A stretch of DNA of 64,000 nt from an uncultured Clostridia bacterium (GCA_947630725.1 CANRIS010000003.1:1-64000); one strand, 5' to 3'; numbered from the stretch's first letter, positions 1 through 8,707 are shown. Notes: generated by a model not told the origin, from the letters alone. Numbers and translations: made by a program.

Positions 1-788
1 TCTATATTTGAAGTGGAAACGGCCGAACCCGTCTGTTTTTTCAGTTTCCATGTATGATCCATAAGTCTGCCGAAATCGTCTATATCCAAAGTCTTATCCG
101 TCAATATTTTTTCGGCTTCACCTACAAGACTGTACATTTCTTTTAATTGTGCAGTCTTATTCTTTTTATCGGTTGCATTTGACTTTTGCACCATAGATGA
201 AAAGCGGGTAAAGCCCGTAAAAAACATCATAAGGTTTTCATTTAAAATCTTTTTTCTTTCAGGAGAAATGATAACAGGTAAAACCTCGTAACCGTTTTCG
301 TCAAAATTTATCCTGTTGAAACCGCCATATGAAGCTGCAATTTGGTCCTGCCAGCCACCTGCCTCGTTACATAGCACCCTTTCAAGATAAATAGCTTCAT
401 TGGCAAGCTTTCTTTTGTCCGCATATTTACCTTTTAAGGCATAGAATGCATTGAGCATACCAACCGCAAAGGAAGAGCTTGTCCCTAATCCCGAACGGGC
501 AGGAAGATCCGATTCATATGTAAGACGTATCTCGTGCATATCAAGCATTTTCATTGCATTTCTAATAGCAGGATGCTTGATCTCATCATTGCTGTTTACA
601 TACTCTGTTTGAGAATATGTAAGATGTGTGCTAAAATCAAAAAATCTTGGTAAATGCCTTACGGTCACATAACAATATTTGTCAAAGGTGGTGGATAATA
701 CTGCACCTTTGTTTTTTGTAAAATAATCTTGAATATCTGTTCCACCGCCAAAGAACGACATGCGGAAGGGAGTTTTAGTAATTATCAT
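1..788 (-). CDS. hddA: GHMP-family sugar kinase, D-glycero-D-manno-heptose-7-phosphate kinase-like (3' end outside window)
   Basis: Reading leftwards from an ATG at 788 gives an open frame of about 262 residues that runs off the window edge, so the C-terminus is missing. The start MIITKTPFRMSFFGGGTD is the substrate-binding opening of GHMP sugar kinases, and PARSGLGTSSS at residues 96-106 is the ATP-binding glycine/serine loop. The best match I know is the heptose-7-phosphate kinase branch, which phosphorylates C1 on the way to GDP-heptose for cell-surface glycans; a fucose-kinase-like sugar kinase is the alternative. GGTGAAG lies just before the ATG. Codons are AT-rich like the glycosyltransferase at 1232-2365. 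The family call is firm, the exact substrate is inferred. Confidence 0.75.
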   Translation of the reverse strand, partial: MIITKTPFRMSFFGGGTDIQDYFTKNKGAVLSTTFDKYCYVTVRHLPRFFDFSTHLTYSQTEYVNSNDEIKHPAIRNAMKMLDMHEIRLTYESDLPARSGLGTSSSFAVGMLNAFYALKGKYADKRKLANEAIYLERVLCNEAGGWQDQIAASYGGFNRINFDENGYEVLPVIISPERKKILNENLMMFFTGFTRFSSMVQKSNATDKKNKTAQLKEMYSLVGEAEKILTDKTLDIDDFGRLMDHTWKLKKQTGSAVSTSNI

Positions 789-807
789 AAGTCTTCACCA
801 ATTCTAA

Positions 808-960
808 TCATAGCTGTTGTGCTCTATCTTTTTTCAATACAGAAACAATAATCTTAAAGAATATTTTTACATCAAGCCATAAGGACAAATTATGCACATA
901 GAAAAGCTACATTTTCTGCCTTATGCTGTCCTCATAACCTGTATTATTTCTGGCATATGC
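808..960 (-). pseudogene. C-terminal remnant of an initiating sugar transferase (WbaP/EpsL-like)
   Basis: The minus-strand frame ending at the TGA at 808-810 reads YARNNTGYEDSIRQKM, a TAG stop, then LFYVHNLSLWLDVKIFFK and IIVSVLKKDRAQQL. The pattern 'YV.NLSLWLD.KI...' before a lysine-rich end is the typical C-terminus of bacterial polyprenyl-phosphate sugar-1-phosphate transferases, which start capsule or exopolysaccharide repeat units. Only about 50 codons survive, one is a stop, and the frame closes again at 961-963, so this is a dead fragment. It sits 20 bases upstream of the heptose-kinase-like gene and marks past rearrangement of the glycan locus. Confidence 0.6.
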
Positions 961-1231
961 CTATCATTTCCGATTTTACACTTAAACAATCGGATTTGAT
1001 ATTTTCATAAAACTTATTTTTTCCTAAACATTACGGTATTCCAAACTTTCAATGATTCTTTTTATATCTGTAATTCTGTATACAGCTTTTTTACAAAACA
1101 AAGAAAGAAAAAACTTCTTTGCGTTCTGTTCTGATAACTTTTTGTATATATAATCCTAATCTATTGTCTTCTTAGACTTATTTGATTTACATTCAAAAAT
1201 TACTGTCCTTTTCGACTCCACTATATATCTA
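961..1231. other. AT-rich gap with a possible decayed frame
   Basis: This stretch has no convincing intact gene. On the minus strand, right after the glycosyltransferase stop, a frame reads MIFNDRYIVESKRTVIFE and so on, hits a TAG near 1160, continues in frame as DYIYKKLSEQNAKKFFLSL and ends with a TAG near 1023. It may be a decayed coding sequence, but I cannot assign a family. Confidence 0.3.
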
Positions 1232-2365
1232 TCATTGAAAATCATATATAATTTTCCTATGGGATAAACAATTTTCATAATAATGTTCAAGTTTTTTGCT
1301 TTCGGTGGAAATATCAAAGCCTGCCGCCTGTATTTCTGCTGAACTGTCATATTTAGGTATCTTAGAAAATTCCAATACTTTTTTTGCACACACATTTACA
1401 GGTTCATCTAAACTAAGCATTATTGTATTTCTTGCCATTTTGGTTTCTACCGTCATCGCATCCGAAAACACACAAGGTGTACCCGATGTCTGTGCTTCTA
1501 CACCCACAACAGGCAATCCTTCATATCTGGATGGAAGTACAAATACATCCATAGCCTGATATATTCTGTAGGCATCTTTTCTGACACCCAAGAATTTTAC
1601 CTTGTCATCCAATCCCAATTTATGTACTTTATTCTTAACATCATATGAAAGCTCACCTATGCCTACCAATATAAGCACAGCATTATCATTCTGTTTGCAG
1701 ATTTCATTAAAAATATCTATAAGAAAATCGTGATTTTTCTGATAACAAAATCTTCCAATATGACCGATAACTACCTTATCTTCTATATTTAACTCTTTTC
1801 TTACTTCTGTACGAACATCGGCATTGTATTTAAACTTATTTATATCTATAGCATTGTTGAAAACTGTAACATTTCCATTGTTTACAGCCTTTTTACCAAA
1901 AAGCCACTCAGCAGCATATTTAGAACAGCCGCAACAATTTGTAGCAAATACTTTTGCAAAAGGTTTCAATATGTACTTTAAAATATTTTTTTTAATTTCG
2001 CCTTTTCCAGCAGTGCTATGATTATGGCATATTCTTATAGGTACGCCTGCTATATACGCTGCATAAAGTGAAAACACAGAAAGTGTATTCATATTTGAAT
2101 GAACGATACTATATTTATTTTTTTTAAATTCTTCCTCCAGTTTTTTTATGTATGAAAATAAATTTTGATATGGTGGAATAACATAACAATTTGCACCCAT
2201 ATCAATAATTTCTTTCGGTAATTTGCATCTAGAATCAGCATCTACATAAAAATCAAATTGAAATTTATGGTGATCTATATTCGTGTAATAGTTATATACA
2301 ACCGATTCAACACCACCGCTGCTTAATTTTCCTATAACTTGTGCTATGCGCATAGGTTCTTCCAT
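1232..2365 (-). CDS. Glycosyltransferase family 4 (EpsF-like)
   Basis: This 377-residue GT-B glycosyltransferase starts with IAQVIGKLSSGGVESVV, the acceptor-side glycine loop of GT4 enzymes. The C-terminal half has IGHIGRFCYQKNHDFL and PSRYEGLPVVGVEAQTSG, the nucleotide-sugar-binding EX7E-type motif. It probably adds a sugar to a lipid-linked exopolysaccharide repeat unit on the cytoplasmic membrane face. The ATG at 2365 follows GAGGATAATC; a second in-frame ATG four codons later is possible. Codon use is clearly more AT-rich than the rfb genes to the right, consistent with horizontal acquisition of this edge. Donor and acceptor sugars cannot be told. Confidence 0.85.
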   Translation of the reverse strand: MEEPMRIAQVIGKLSSGGVESVVYNYYTNIDHHKFQFDFYVDADSRCKLPKEIIDMGANCYVIPPYQNLFSYIKKLEEEFKKNKYSIVHSNMNTLSVFSLYAAYIAGVPIRICHNHSTAGKGEIKKNILKYILKPFAKVFATNCCGCSKYAAEWLFGKKAVNNGNVTVFNNAIDINKFKYNADVRTEVRKELNIEDKVVIGHIGRFCYQKNHDFLIDIFNEICKQNDNAVLILVGIGELSYDVKNKVHKLGLDDKVKFLGVRKDAYRIYQAMDVFVLPSRYEGLPVVGVEAQTSGTPCVFSDAMTVETKMARNTIMLSLDEPVNVCAKKVLEFSKIPKYDSSAEIQAAGFDISTESKKLEHYYENCLSHRKIIYDFQ

Positions 2366-2638
2366 GATTATCCTCTACTCTTAAATTAAAAAAACATATT
2401 AACTTAAAATTTCGTTAAGACATTTTAAGTTTTACAGAAAATAATATTTAAAAAAATAATTGTTTCACTAATATTCATAGACAACTCGCTTACCTAGTAC
2501 ATAGAAATCTACATACAGCTTCAAATCATAGGTAATATTGCAACATTTAAAGTTTAATGATTAAAAGCCACTCCAAATAAGTACTTTTATTAAAAAACTT
2601 TCTTTTAGAAACAAAAAGCTGTTGCTATGAACAACTAT

Positions 2639-2705
2639 GGGGGGGTACCCCCCCCCTCACTGTAGTTTTGGTATGGGGGGGGGTAGTTCTACTATTCCCC
2701 CGCGT
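2639..2705. repeat. Cluster of G and C homopolymer runs
   Basis: Within about 65 bases there is a run of 7 G, then TA, then 9 C, then a 17-base AT-containing spacer, then 9 G, and finally 5 C. The first pair is a perfect palindrome centred on TA. Such runs slip during replication and can form G-quadruplex or strong hairpin structures. They could be a phase-variable tract or a sequencing and assembly weak point. Confidence 0.6.
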
Positions 2706-3442
2706 GAAGTTATTGGGGTATTAATTTTTTAATCAAATTTTAATCTTTATTTTTAGTTAGTGATGATGTTTTGTACATGCCAATTAAGGCTTTATGTCCG
2801 TCTGCAGTTCAATATTGGGGTAAAATTGTTGAAACTTAGTCCAAAGATACGTAAAATGTACTGAAATGCAGGCTTATATTGGATTAATGTTTATTTTATT
2901 TGTTAAAAAACGAATAATATGTTTGTTTTTTTGTCGTTTTCAACAACTGAATCTGAGGGGTAGACACATATCTACAGGTCAATTTCAGAGATAAAGGCCG
3001 AAGGGTTTCGGGGTTATGTCTGAGGGGGTTGAGCGGTGGACAGATATGTGTGAAGCTGTCAGAAATCGGGCGGCAACGGGAGCAGGGCAATGTTTTGCGA
3101 TGGTCGGTTTGTCGCCACGGTCAATGCCGATGAGCTTGCGGTCATGCGGTTTGCGGAAGATCCGACAGTCGGAATATTTTGACTGTTTAACGGGGTCTGT
3201 ACAGAGCCTTCAAACAATGTTTTATCCCGAAGATTGTTGTTTTTACAGTGTCCCATATTTAAAAACACATGATAAGTCATTATATCAGTCGTCCGTTTTT
3301 TTGTCAATATAATTTTTAAAAATTGCAGAATGTACTTTAAGGCAACAGCAGCTTATGTGAGAGAAACAAAATTCGGTGCAGGCGTTTTAGGCTGAATTAT
3401 CACCAAAGCAGTCATTGTCGTTTATTCACAAAATCGTTCTTG

Positions 3443-3771
3443 GCAAAAGCTATTCGGGAGATGAAAAACAATATCTCCGTCAAAAGCCATTCGGGAGTCG
3501 AAAAACAGCGTCCCCGACAAAAGCCTTATGCAGACAATAAATCAGCCTATAATGTGGATATTTTTACTGCGTTATCGTCAAAGCCGAATTTGTCATTTGC
3601 GCGCACAATCCTTTTAGCAAAAGCCATTAGGGAGTTAAAAAACAATGTCACCGACAAAAACTGTATGACAGTCAATCAATCAGCCTATGGTAAGGATGTT
3701 TTTACAGCGTTATTGTCAAAGCCGAAATTGTTGAGAGTCAAAAGACGATACCCCGGACAAAAGCTGTCCGG
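3443..3771. repeat. Degenerate direct repeats with hairpin potential
   Basis: A unit of about 38 bases beginning CAAAAGCCATTCGGGAG occurs at 3443-3480, 3481-3518 and 3618-3656. The second and third copies are each followed by a related block of about 75 bases (3527-3601 and 3662-3737), giving a composite period near 137 bases. Copy 1 folds as GGAGAT/ATCTCC and copy 2 as TCGGG/CCCGA around an A-rich loop. A last hairpin, CCGGACA/TGTCCGG, lies at 3753-3771. Copies have diverged by substitutions, so this is an old repeat rather than a fresh duplication. Confidence 0.6.
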
Positions 3772-3806
3772 CGGCCGATGGGTTCTGCTGTTGACTTCTG
3801 CAATAA

Positions 3807-3835
3807 AGTATACAGTCTTTATATGATCAAGTCAA
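3807..3835 (-). promoter_or_regulatory. Sigma-A-type promoter firing left into the repeat region
   Basis: On the minus strand TTGACT (3835-3830) and TATACT (3812-3807) are separated by exactly 17 bases. Transcription would start near 3800 and run leftwards through the hairpin repeats, away from the rfbC stop codon. No gene with a ribosome site follows at once, so the product may be a non-coding transcript. Confidence 0.6.
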
Positions 3836-3862
3836 TGGTAATTGTTGTTATCGGGTTCGGCT

Positions 3863-4465
3863 TCAGTGATGTTCCCGGCTGCCGAGTCGGGGCCATTGTT
3901 GATCCTTGTCGCTCAGGTTGAGGGGCGTTCCGTCCGAAAGCGTGTAGCCCTCGGCGGAGGCAGTGCCGTTGTAGGTTCCGTTCAGCTCAGGCCAGTCTAT
4001 GCCTATGGCGGGGTCGTTCCATGCAAGTCCGCCCTCATCGCCGGGGTGATAAAAATCCGTCACCTTGTAGCAAAATTCCGCCGTATCGCTTAGTACGAGA
4101 AAACCGTGGGCAAATCCCTCCGAAATATAAAACTGCTTTTTGTTTTCTTCGGAAAGCTCTGTTCCGAACCATTTCCCATAGGTGGCGCTGCCCTTCCGAC
4201 AGTCTACCGCAACATCAAAGACTCTGCCCTTTATGACCCTTACAAGCTTGCCCTGTGGAAATTCCTTTTGAAAATGCAGTCCTCTGAGAACTCCCTTTGT
4301 ACTCATAGACTGATTGTCCTGCACAAAGACCATATTGAGGCCCGCCTCCGCCATATCACGGCTGTTGTAGGTTTCCATAAAATAGCCCCTGTCATCGTTG
4401 TGGACGGTTGGCTCTATTATATAAAGTCCCTCTATGGGGCATTTTGTAACCTTTATCCTGTTCAT
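3863..4465 (-). CDS. rfbC: dTDP-4-dehydrorhamnose 3,5-epimerase
   Basis: RmlC (200 residues) epimerises C3 and C5 of dTDP-4-keto-6-deoxyglucose, the third step of dTDP-L-rhamnose synthesis. The cupin-fold signatures are visible: GVLRGLHFQ with the catalytic His64, the basic Asp in AVDCRKGS, and FYISEGFAHGFLVLSD. Length is normal. It is the last gene of the rfbA-rfbB-rfbD-rfbC run, 28 bases after rfbD. The C-terminal tail is a little longer than in minimal RmlC proteins. Confidence 0.95.
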   Translation of the reverse strand: MNRIKVTKCPIEGLYIIEPTVHNDDRGYFMETYNSRDMAEAGLNMVFVQDNQSMSTKGVLRGLHFQKEFPQGKLVRVIKGRVFDVAVDCRKGSATYGKWFGTELSEENKKQFYISEGFAHGFLVLSDTAEFCYKVTDFYHPGDEGGLAWNDPAIGIDWPELNGTYNGTASAEGYTLSDGTPLNLSDKDQQWPRLGSREHH

Positions 4466-4493
4466 AATTTTCTCCTTTCAGAAATCAATTCTT

Positions 4494-5366
4494 TCAGAAA
4501 ACTATCTCTTTCAAATAACGGCCAAGAGCGTCCTTCCAGTGAGGCAAAGGCTCAAAGCCCCTATCCTTGAGCCTGCTTCTGTCCATACGGCTGTTTGAGG
4601 GACGCTTTGCCTTTGTTTTATACTCTCCGCTTGATACGGGAATAATGGATGTCCTGCCGTATTCGGGGTCGTATTTTTCAGCCTGTCTCATTATTTCAAG
4701 CGTAAAATCATACCAGCTTATATACTCTCCCTCATTTGTGGCGTGGTATCTTCCGTATTTTTCAGTCTCAGCCATATCGACTAAAAGTCGGCTCAGATCC
4801 CACGTATATGTGGGGGTGCCTATCTGATCGTCTACCACCGTTATGGTATCTCTTTCCTTTCCGAGGCGGAGCATCGTCTTTACGAAGTTACTTCCGTTTT
4901 TTCCGAACACCCACGCTATCCTTATTATAAAATACTTGTCTGTAAATTTTTCTACAGCCAGCTCACCTTTGTATTTTGAAAGTCCGTATACGTTCAAAGG
5001 ATCTCTCCTGTCATCGGGTTTCCACGGGGTGTCGCCGCTGCCGTCAAAAACATAATCGGTAGAAATATAAATAAGCTTGCAGCCAAGCCTTCCGCATACC
5101 CTTGCGATGTTTTCGGTTCCGCCTGCGTTGACAGCCATAACCTTGTCATAGTTTTCGGGCTCCTCGGCAGCATCAACAGCCGTCCACGCCGCGCAGTGTA
5201 TTACCGCATCGGGAGCTTCTGCCGTGATGATACTGTCAACGGCATCCGAATCGGTTATATCCATTTCGGCTATGTCGGCTCCGACAGCCTCATAGCCCCT
5301 TTTTTCAAGCTCCTTCATAAGGTCGCAGCCAAGCTGACCTGCCGTTCCTGTTACAAAAACCTTCAT
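4494..5366 (-). CDS. rfbD: dTDP-4-dehydrorhamnose reductase
   Basis: RmlD (290 residues) reduces dTDP-4-keto-L-rhamnose to dTDP-L-rhamnose with NAD(P)H. The Rossmann start MKVFVTGTAGQLG, the STDYVFDG motif and the catalytic YGLSKYKGE (YxxxK) of short-chain dehydrogenases are all present. It begins one base after the rfbB stop codon, so translation is probably coupled. The dTDP-rhamnose made here would feed the glycosyltransferases of the two glycan loci in this window. Confidence 0.96.
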   Translation of the reverse strand: MKVFVTGTAGQLGCDLMKELEKRGYEAVGADIAEMDITDSDAVDSIITAEAPDAVIHCAAWTAVDAAEEPENYDKVMAVNAGGTENIARVCGRLGCKLIYISTDYVFDGSGDTPWKPDDRRDPLNVYGLSKYKGELAVEKFTDKYFIIRIAWVFGKNGSNFVKTMLRLGKERDTITVVDDQIGTPTYTWDLSRLLVDMAETEKYGRYHATNEGEYISWYDFTLEIMRQAEKYDPEYGRTSIIPVSSGEYKTKAKRPSNSRMDRSRLKDRGFEPLPHWKDALGRYLKEIVF

Positions 5367-5367
5367 A

Positions 5368-6396
5368 TCAAAGCACCTCTCTGCCGCCGTACATTTTTTC
5401 GTAATAGTTTCGGTACTCTCCCGAAATTATAGTCTCCCACCAATCTCTGTTGTCAAGGTACCACCTTATGGTTTTCTTTATTCCGTCGCTGAACCTTGTT
5501 TCGGGCAGCCAGCCCAGTTCTCTGTGAATTTTTTCGGGATCTATGGCATAGCGCATATCATGTCCCTTTCTGTCGGCGACAAAGGTTATAAGACTTTCGG
5601 GCTTTCCGAGCTCTCTGCATATCATCTTCACAATATCTATATTCTTCATTTCGTTGTGGCCGCCTACATTATACACTTCGCCTGCTCTGCCATTGTGGAT
5701 TATAAGATCTATGGCACGGCAGTGATCCTCCACATAGAGCCAGTCTCTTATATTTTCGCCCTTTCCGTAAACGGGAAGCGGCTTGTCGTTCAGGGCGTTG
5801 GCTATCATAAGAGGAATGAGCTTTTCGGGAAAATGATAGGGGCCGTAGTTGTTTGAGCAGCGGCTTATCGTTACGGGAAGTCCGTAGGTTCTGTGATATG
5901 CCAGCACAAGAAGATCGGCTCCCGCCTTTGACGAGCTGTACGGAGAGCTTGTGTGCAGAGGCGTTTCCTCCGTAAAGAACAGATCGGGTCTGTCTATAGG
6001 CAGATCGCCGTATACCTCATCGGTAGAAACCTGATGGAATCTCTTTATGCCGTACTTGATACAGGCGTCCATAAGAACTGCCGTGCCGAGTATATTTGTC
6101 TTTATGAATATTTCGGGATCCTCAATGGAGCGGTCAACGTGGCTCTCTGCAGCAAAATTAACGACTATGTCGGGTTTTTCCTCCTCAAAAAGCTTAAAGA
6201 CCGCCTCTCTGTCGGTAATTGATTTTTTGACGAATCTGAAATTCTCGCTCCCCATTACCGATGAGAGTGTCGAAAGATTGCCTGCGTATGTAAGGCAGTC
6301 GAGACATACTATTCTGTAATCGGGGTGAGCCTTTCGCATATGAAATATAAAGTTGCTGCCTATAAACCCGGCGCCGCCGGTAACAATAATCGTCAT
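5368..6396 (-). CDS. rfbB: dTDP-glucose 4,6-dehydratase
   Basis: RmlB (342 residues) turns dTDP-glucose into dTDP-4-keto-6-deoxyglucose with bound NAD+. GGAGFIGSNF is the NAD-binding loop, VSTDEVYGDLP carries the Thr-Asp-Glu catalytic set, and YSSSKAGAD is the YxxxK motif. RCSNNYGPYHFPEKLIPL is typical of the family. The gene lies 82 bases after rfbA and is almost fused to rfbD. Length is normal and no key residue is missing. Confidence 0.96.
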   Translation of the reverse strand: MTIIVTGGAGFIGSNFIFHMRKAHPDYRIVCLDCLTYAGNLSTLSSVMGSENFRFVKKSITDREAVFKLFEEEKPDIVVNFAAESHVDRSIEDPEIFIKTNILGTAVLMDACIKYGIKRFHQVSTDEVYGDLPIDRPDLFFTEETPLHTSSPYSSSKAGADLLVLAYHRTYGLPVTISRCSNNYGPYHFPEKLIPLMIANALNDKPLPVYGKGENIRDWLYVEDHCRAIDLIIHNGRAGEVYNVGGHNEMKNIDIVKMICRELGKPESLITFVADRKGHDMRYAIDPEKIHRELGWLPETRFSDGIKKTIRWYLDNRDWWETIISGEYRNYYEKMYGGREVL

Positions 6397-6478
6397 ATAA
6401 CCTGTCCTTTCATTTTGTGGGGCTGCCGATCAAATGCCCTAAAGCACAAAAGCATATGTCGGGCTGAACATACCTTGA

Positions 6479-7384
6479 TCAGTGATTACTTATCAATTTG
6501 TCGATATATTTTCCGTCAAGAACGTCTTTGAGATATTTTCCGTACTGGTTATTTTTAAACATCTCATAAACCTCCATAACCTTTTCCCTTGTTATCCAGC
6601 CGTTGTGATAGGCTATTTCTTCGAGGCACGCCAACTTTCTGTGCTGATGGGTTTCAAGTGTTTTTACAAAATCAGTGGCGTCTGCAAGGCTTTCATGGGT
6701 TCCCGTATCAAGCCATGTAAAGCCCTGACCCAAAAGCTCCACGTTGAGCCTGCCCTCTCTCAGATAAATTTTGTTGAGATCGGTTATTTCAAGCTCGTTT
6801 CTGGCGGAGGGCTTCAGCTTTTTCGCATATTCAACCACATTGTTGTCATAAAAATAAAGCCCCGTGACGCAGTAGTTGCTCTTGGGAGCCTTGGGTTTTT
6901 CTTCGATCGACACGGCTTTTCCGCTGCTGTCAAATTCCACAATGCCAAAGCGCTCGGGATCGTCAACATAGTAGCCGAAAACGGTGGCTCCGACACCGTC
7001 CTGCGCATTCTTTACGGCCTGACGAAGTCTTTTTTTGAGTCCGTGTCCCGCAAAAATGTTGTCTCCGAGTATCATAGCGGCGCAGTCCCGTCCTATAAAG
7101 TCGGCTCCTATTATAAACGCCTGCGCAAGGCCATCGGGCGATGGCTGAACCGCATAGCTTAAGTTAAGCCCGAAACGGCTCCCGTCTCCCAAAAGCTCCG
7201 AAAAACGGGGCGTGTCCATAGGTGTGGAAATGATGAGTATATCCCTTATGCCTGCGCTCATAAGAACGGACATGGGATAATATATCATAGGCTTGTCGTA
7301 TATCGGCAAAAGCTGTTTTGATGTAACCATGGTGAGAGGATAGAGTCTTGTGCCCGACCCTCCCGCCAGTATAATTCCTTTCAT
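6479..7384 (-). CDS. rfbA: Glucose-1-phosphate thymidylyltransferase
   Basis: RmlA (301 residues) joins glucose-1-phosphate and dTTP to form dTDP-glucose, the committed step toward dTDP-rhamnose. It starts [17 protein letters not shown], the nucleotide-binding signature, followed by [16 protein letters not shown]. Later motifs are [17 protein letters not shown] and the sugar-phosphate site [13 protein letters not shown]. It opens the rfbABDC run and follows the small unknown gene by 21 bases, so it may be cotranscribed with it. Confidence 0.96.
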   Translation of the reverse strand: MKGIILAGGSGTRLYPLTMVTSKQLLPIYDKPMIYYPMSVLMSAGIRDILIISTPMDTPRFSELLGDGSRFGLNLSYAVQPSPDGLAQAFIIGADFIGRDCAAMILGDNIFAGHGLKKRLRQAVKNAQDGVGATVFGYYVDDPERFGIVEFDSSGKAVSIEEKPKAPKSNYCVTGLYFYDNNVVEYAKKLKPSARNELEITDLNKIYLREGRLNVELLGQGFTWLDTGTHESLADATDFVKTLETHQHRKLACLEEIAYHNGWITREKVMEVYEMFKNNQYGKYLKDVLDGKYIDKLISNH

Positions 7385-7405
7385 TTCGGTAAAAAAATCC
7401 TCCTG

Positions 7406-7939
7406 TCAGTATTTTGAATTTATATAATAGTCTATAAGAGATTTTCTCGAACCTTCGACAAAAACCCCCTCTTCTCTCAGTCTGTTGAGGATCGCCTCGT
7501 TCTGTGAGTGCAGGATCATATTTTCATAGTCGGAAAGCACTATTTCAAAAAGTCTGCCTCTCAGAAATTTTGACCTGACCTTTATAAAGTACGCCTCTAT
7601 ATTTTTGAAATCCAAAAGCTTCAGTATTTTCATTGTGGCTCTGTCCTTGCACTCATAAAATCTGTTTATTCTGTCGTGAAAAAGCACAGAGTTTTCATCG
7701 TTTTTTGAATATGCCCTTGCCTCCATACGGCTGGCCTTTGCCATTGCGTTGTAGAATTGATAGTTGAACAGCCCCTTTTCGACCGAATCAACATATTTGT
7801 AGGGCTTGTCACGAAGGGACAGAACGGCGTTCAGATTGCTGTCGAGATATTCTTCTTTTGTCATATCTCCCTTGACATACTGATTTATAAGGCTTTGTCT
7901 GTAGCTGAAATACCTCTGCAAAGAGTTCATACGCCTCAC
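7406..7939 (-). CDS. Conserved hypothetical protein (DUF6648-like)
   Basis: This 177-residue soluble protein has no signal peptide or membrane segment and is rich in Lys, Arg and aromatic residues. Its N-terminus SLQRYFSYRQSLINQYVKG and its end NRLREEGVFVEGSRKSLID look like a small clostridial family that I recall as DUF6648, of unknown function. It sits between a DJ-1-like gene and rfbA on the same strand with short gaps. No catalytic motif is apparent and I assign no function. Confidence 0.6.
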   Translation of the reverse strand: MRRMNSLQRYFSYRQSLINQYVKGDMTKEEYLDSNLNAVLSLRDKPYKYVDSVEKGLFNYQFYNAMAKASRMEARAYSKNDENSVLFHDRINRFYECKDRATMKILKLLDFKNIEAYFIKVRSKFLRGRLFEIVLSDYENMILHSQNEAILNRLREEGVFVEGSRKSLIDYYINSKY

Positions 7940-7974
7940 CGGTTTCTTTTATTTTTATAATGCAGTCGGGGATA

Positions 7975-8523
7975 TTATTCAAGCAGCATATCCTCTTTTA
8001 TGCGCTTTGCGCACTCCTGTCCTTTTGCCGCCGCGAGAAGCGCAAATGCAAACTCCATAGCCATTCCGGGGCCCTTTCCCGTTATGATTTTTCCGTCAAC
8101 CACAACCTTTTCGCCCGTACATTCGCAGCCCTTCATTTCGTCTTCAAAACCCGGATATACCGTGGCTTTTTTCCCCTTGAGGATACCGCTTATCCCCAGC
8201 GCAGAGGGAGCGGCGCATATTGCGCAAACATATTTTCCCGCTGCCGCCTGTTTTTTAAGCGCATCAATAAGCGGTTCGCAGGCCTTTATGTTGTTTGTGC
8301 CTCCAAGTCCTCCCGGAAGTATCATCATATCGGAGTCGTCAAGCTTGGCGTCGGCAAGCATAATGTCGGCCTTAACCTCAATATTATGGCTGCTGACAAC
8401 CCTTATGTCATCCATAATGGAAACGGTCTTTACGTCCGTTCCTCCTCGTCTCAGAACATCAACAGCCGTCAGAGCCTCGACAGTCTCAAAACCGTTGCCG
8501 AGAAAAACATATATATTCTTCAA
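7975..8523 (-). CDS. DJ-1/PfpI family protein
   Basis: This protein of about 182 residues has the DJ-1/PfpI glutamine-amidotransferase-like fold: MILPGGLGGTNN, then the nucleophile elbow VCAICAAPSALG with a reactive cysteine, and KGPGMAMEFAFAL near the end. Family members act as chaperones, deglycases or ThiJ-type proteins; the role here is open. I start it at the TTG at 8523 because GGAAAGGAGA lies eight bases upstream, whereas the ATG at 8544 has no ribosome site and would overlap it. Confidence 0.85.
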   Translation of the reverse strand: MKNIYVFLGNGFETVEALTAVDVLRRGGTDVKTVSIMDDIRVVSSHNIEVKADIMLADAKLDDSDMMILPGGLGGTNNIKACEPLIDALKKQAAAGKYVCAICAAPSALGISGILKGKKATVYPGFEDEMKGCECTGEKVVVDGKIITGKGPGMAMEFAFALLAAAKGQECAKRIKEDMLLE

Positions 8524-8637
8524 AGGTATCTCTCCTTTCCGCATCCTTTTCCAAAATTTTAATCATAGAGATTATACCACAAATATCCGTATGTATGCAA
8601 TATGAATTTCAGCTAATTATTTTTTAATGACAGCCAC

Positions 8638-8668
8638 AAAAAAATATCGCCCTTTAAATGAGCGATAT
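8638..8668 (-). terminator. Rho-independent terminator after the SpoIID-like gene
   Basis: On the minus strand ATATCGC and GCGATAT form a 7-bp stem with an 11-base loop, followed by seven T. It lies 40 bases past the stop codon at 8708 and separates that gene from the DJ-1 gene. Confidence 0.75.
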
Positions 8669-8707
8669 ATATGTTTTATACAGCAATATACAGCTTTTCC
8701 TATGTGC

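Larger units (their letters stand above)
2366..3862. other. 1.5-kb non-coding region between rfbC and the GT4 gene
   Basis: No open frame here has both a Shine-Dalgarno site and protein-like composition. From left to right it holds an AT-rich block (2366-2630), a cluster of G and C homopolymers (2639-2705), an unassigned GC-richer block (2940-3250), and degenerate hairpin-forming direct repeats (3443-3771), with a strong leftward promoter at 3807-3835. The mix of repeats and unrelated short blocks suggests debris of interspersed repeat elements at the edge of the polysaccharide locus. Confidence 0.5.

Noticed and set aside
1156..1395. Minus-strand frame of 79 codons overlapping the GT4 gene end
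   Set aside because: Most of it is a shadow of the GT4 coding sequence. Only the part past 1232 could be a decayed remnant.
2896..3312. Several overlapping open frames on both strands in the GC-richer block
   Set aside because: All lack ribosome sites and show low-complexity composition. They overlap each other and look like chance frames in repeat debris.
3443..3740. CRISPR-like direct repeats
   Set aside because: The copies are diverged, two lie directly next to each other without a spacer, there are only three, and no cas gene is near.
3440..3826. Open frame of 128 codons across the repeat region
   Set aside because: It has no ribosome site, its apparent protein repeats follow from the DNA repeats, and a strong promoter points the other way. 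I treat it as non-coding.
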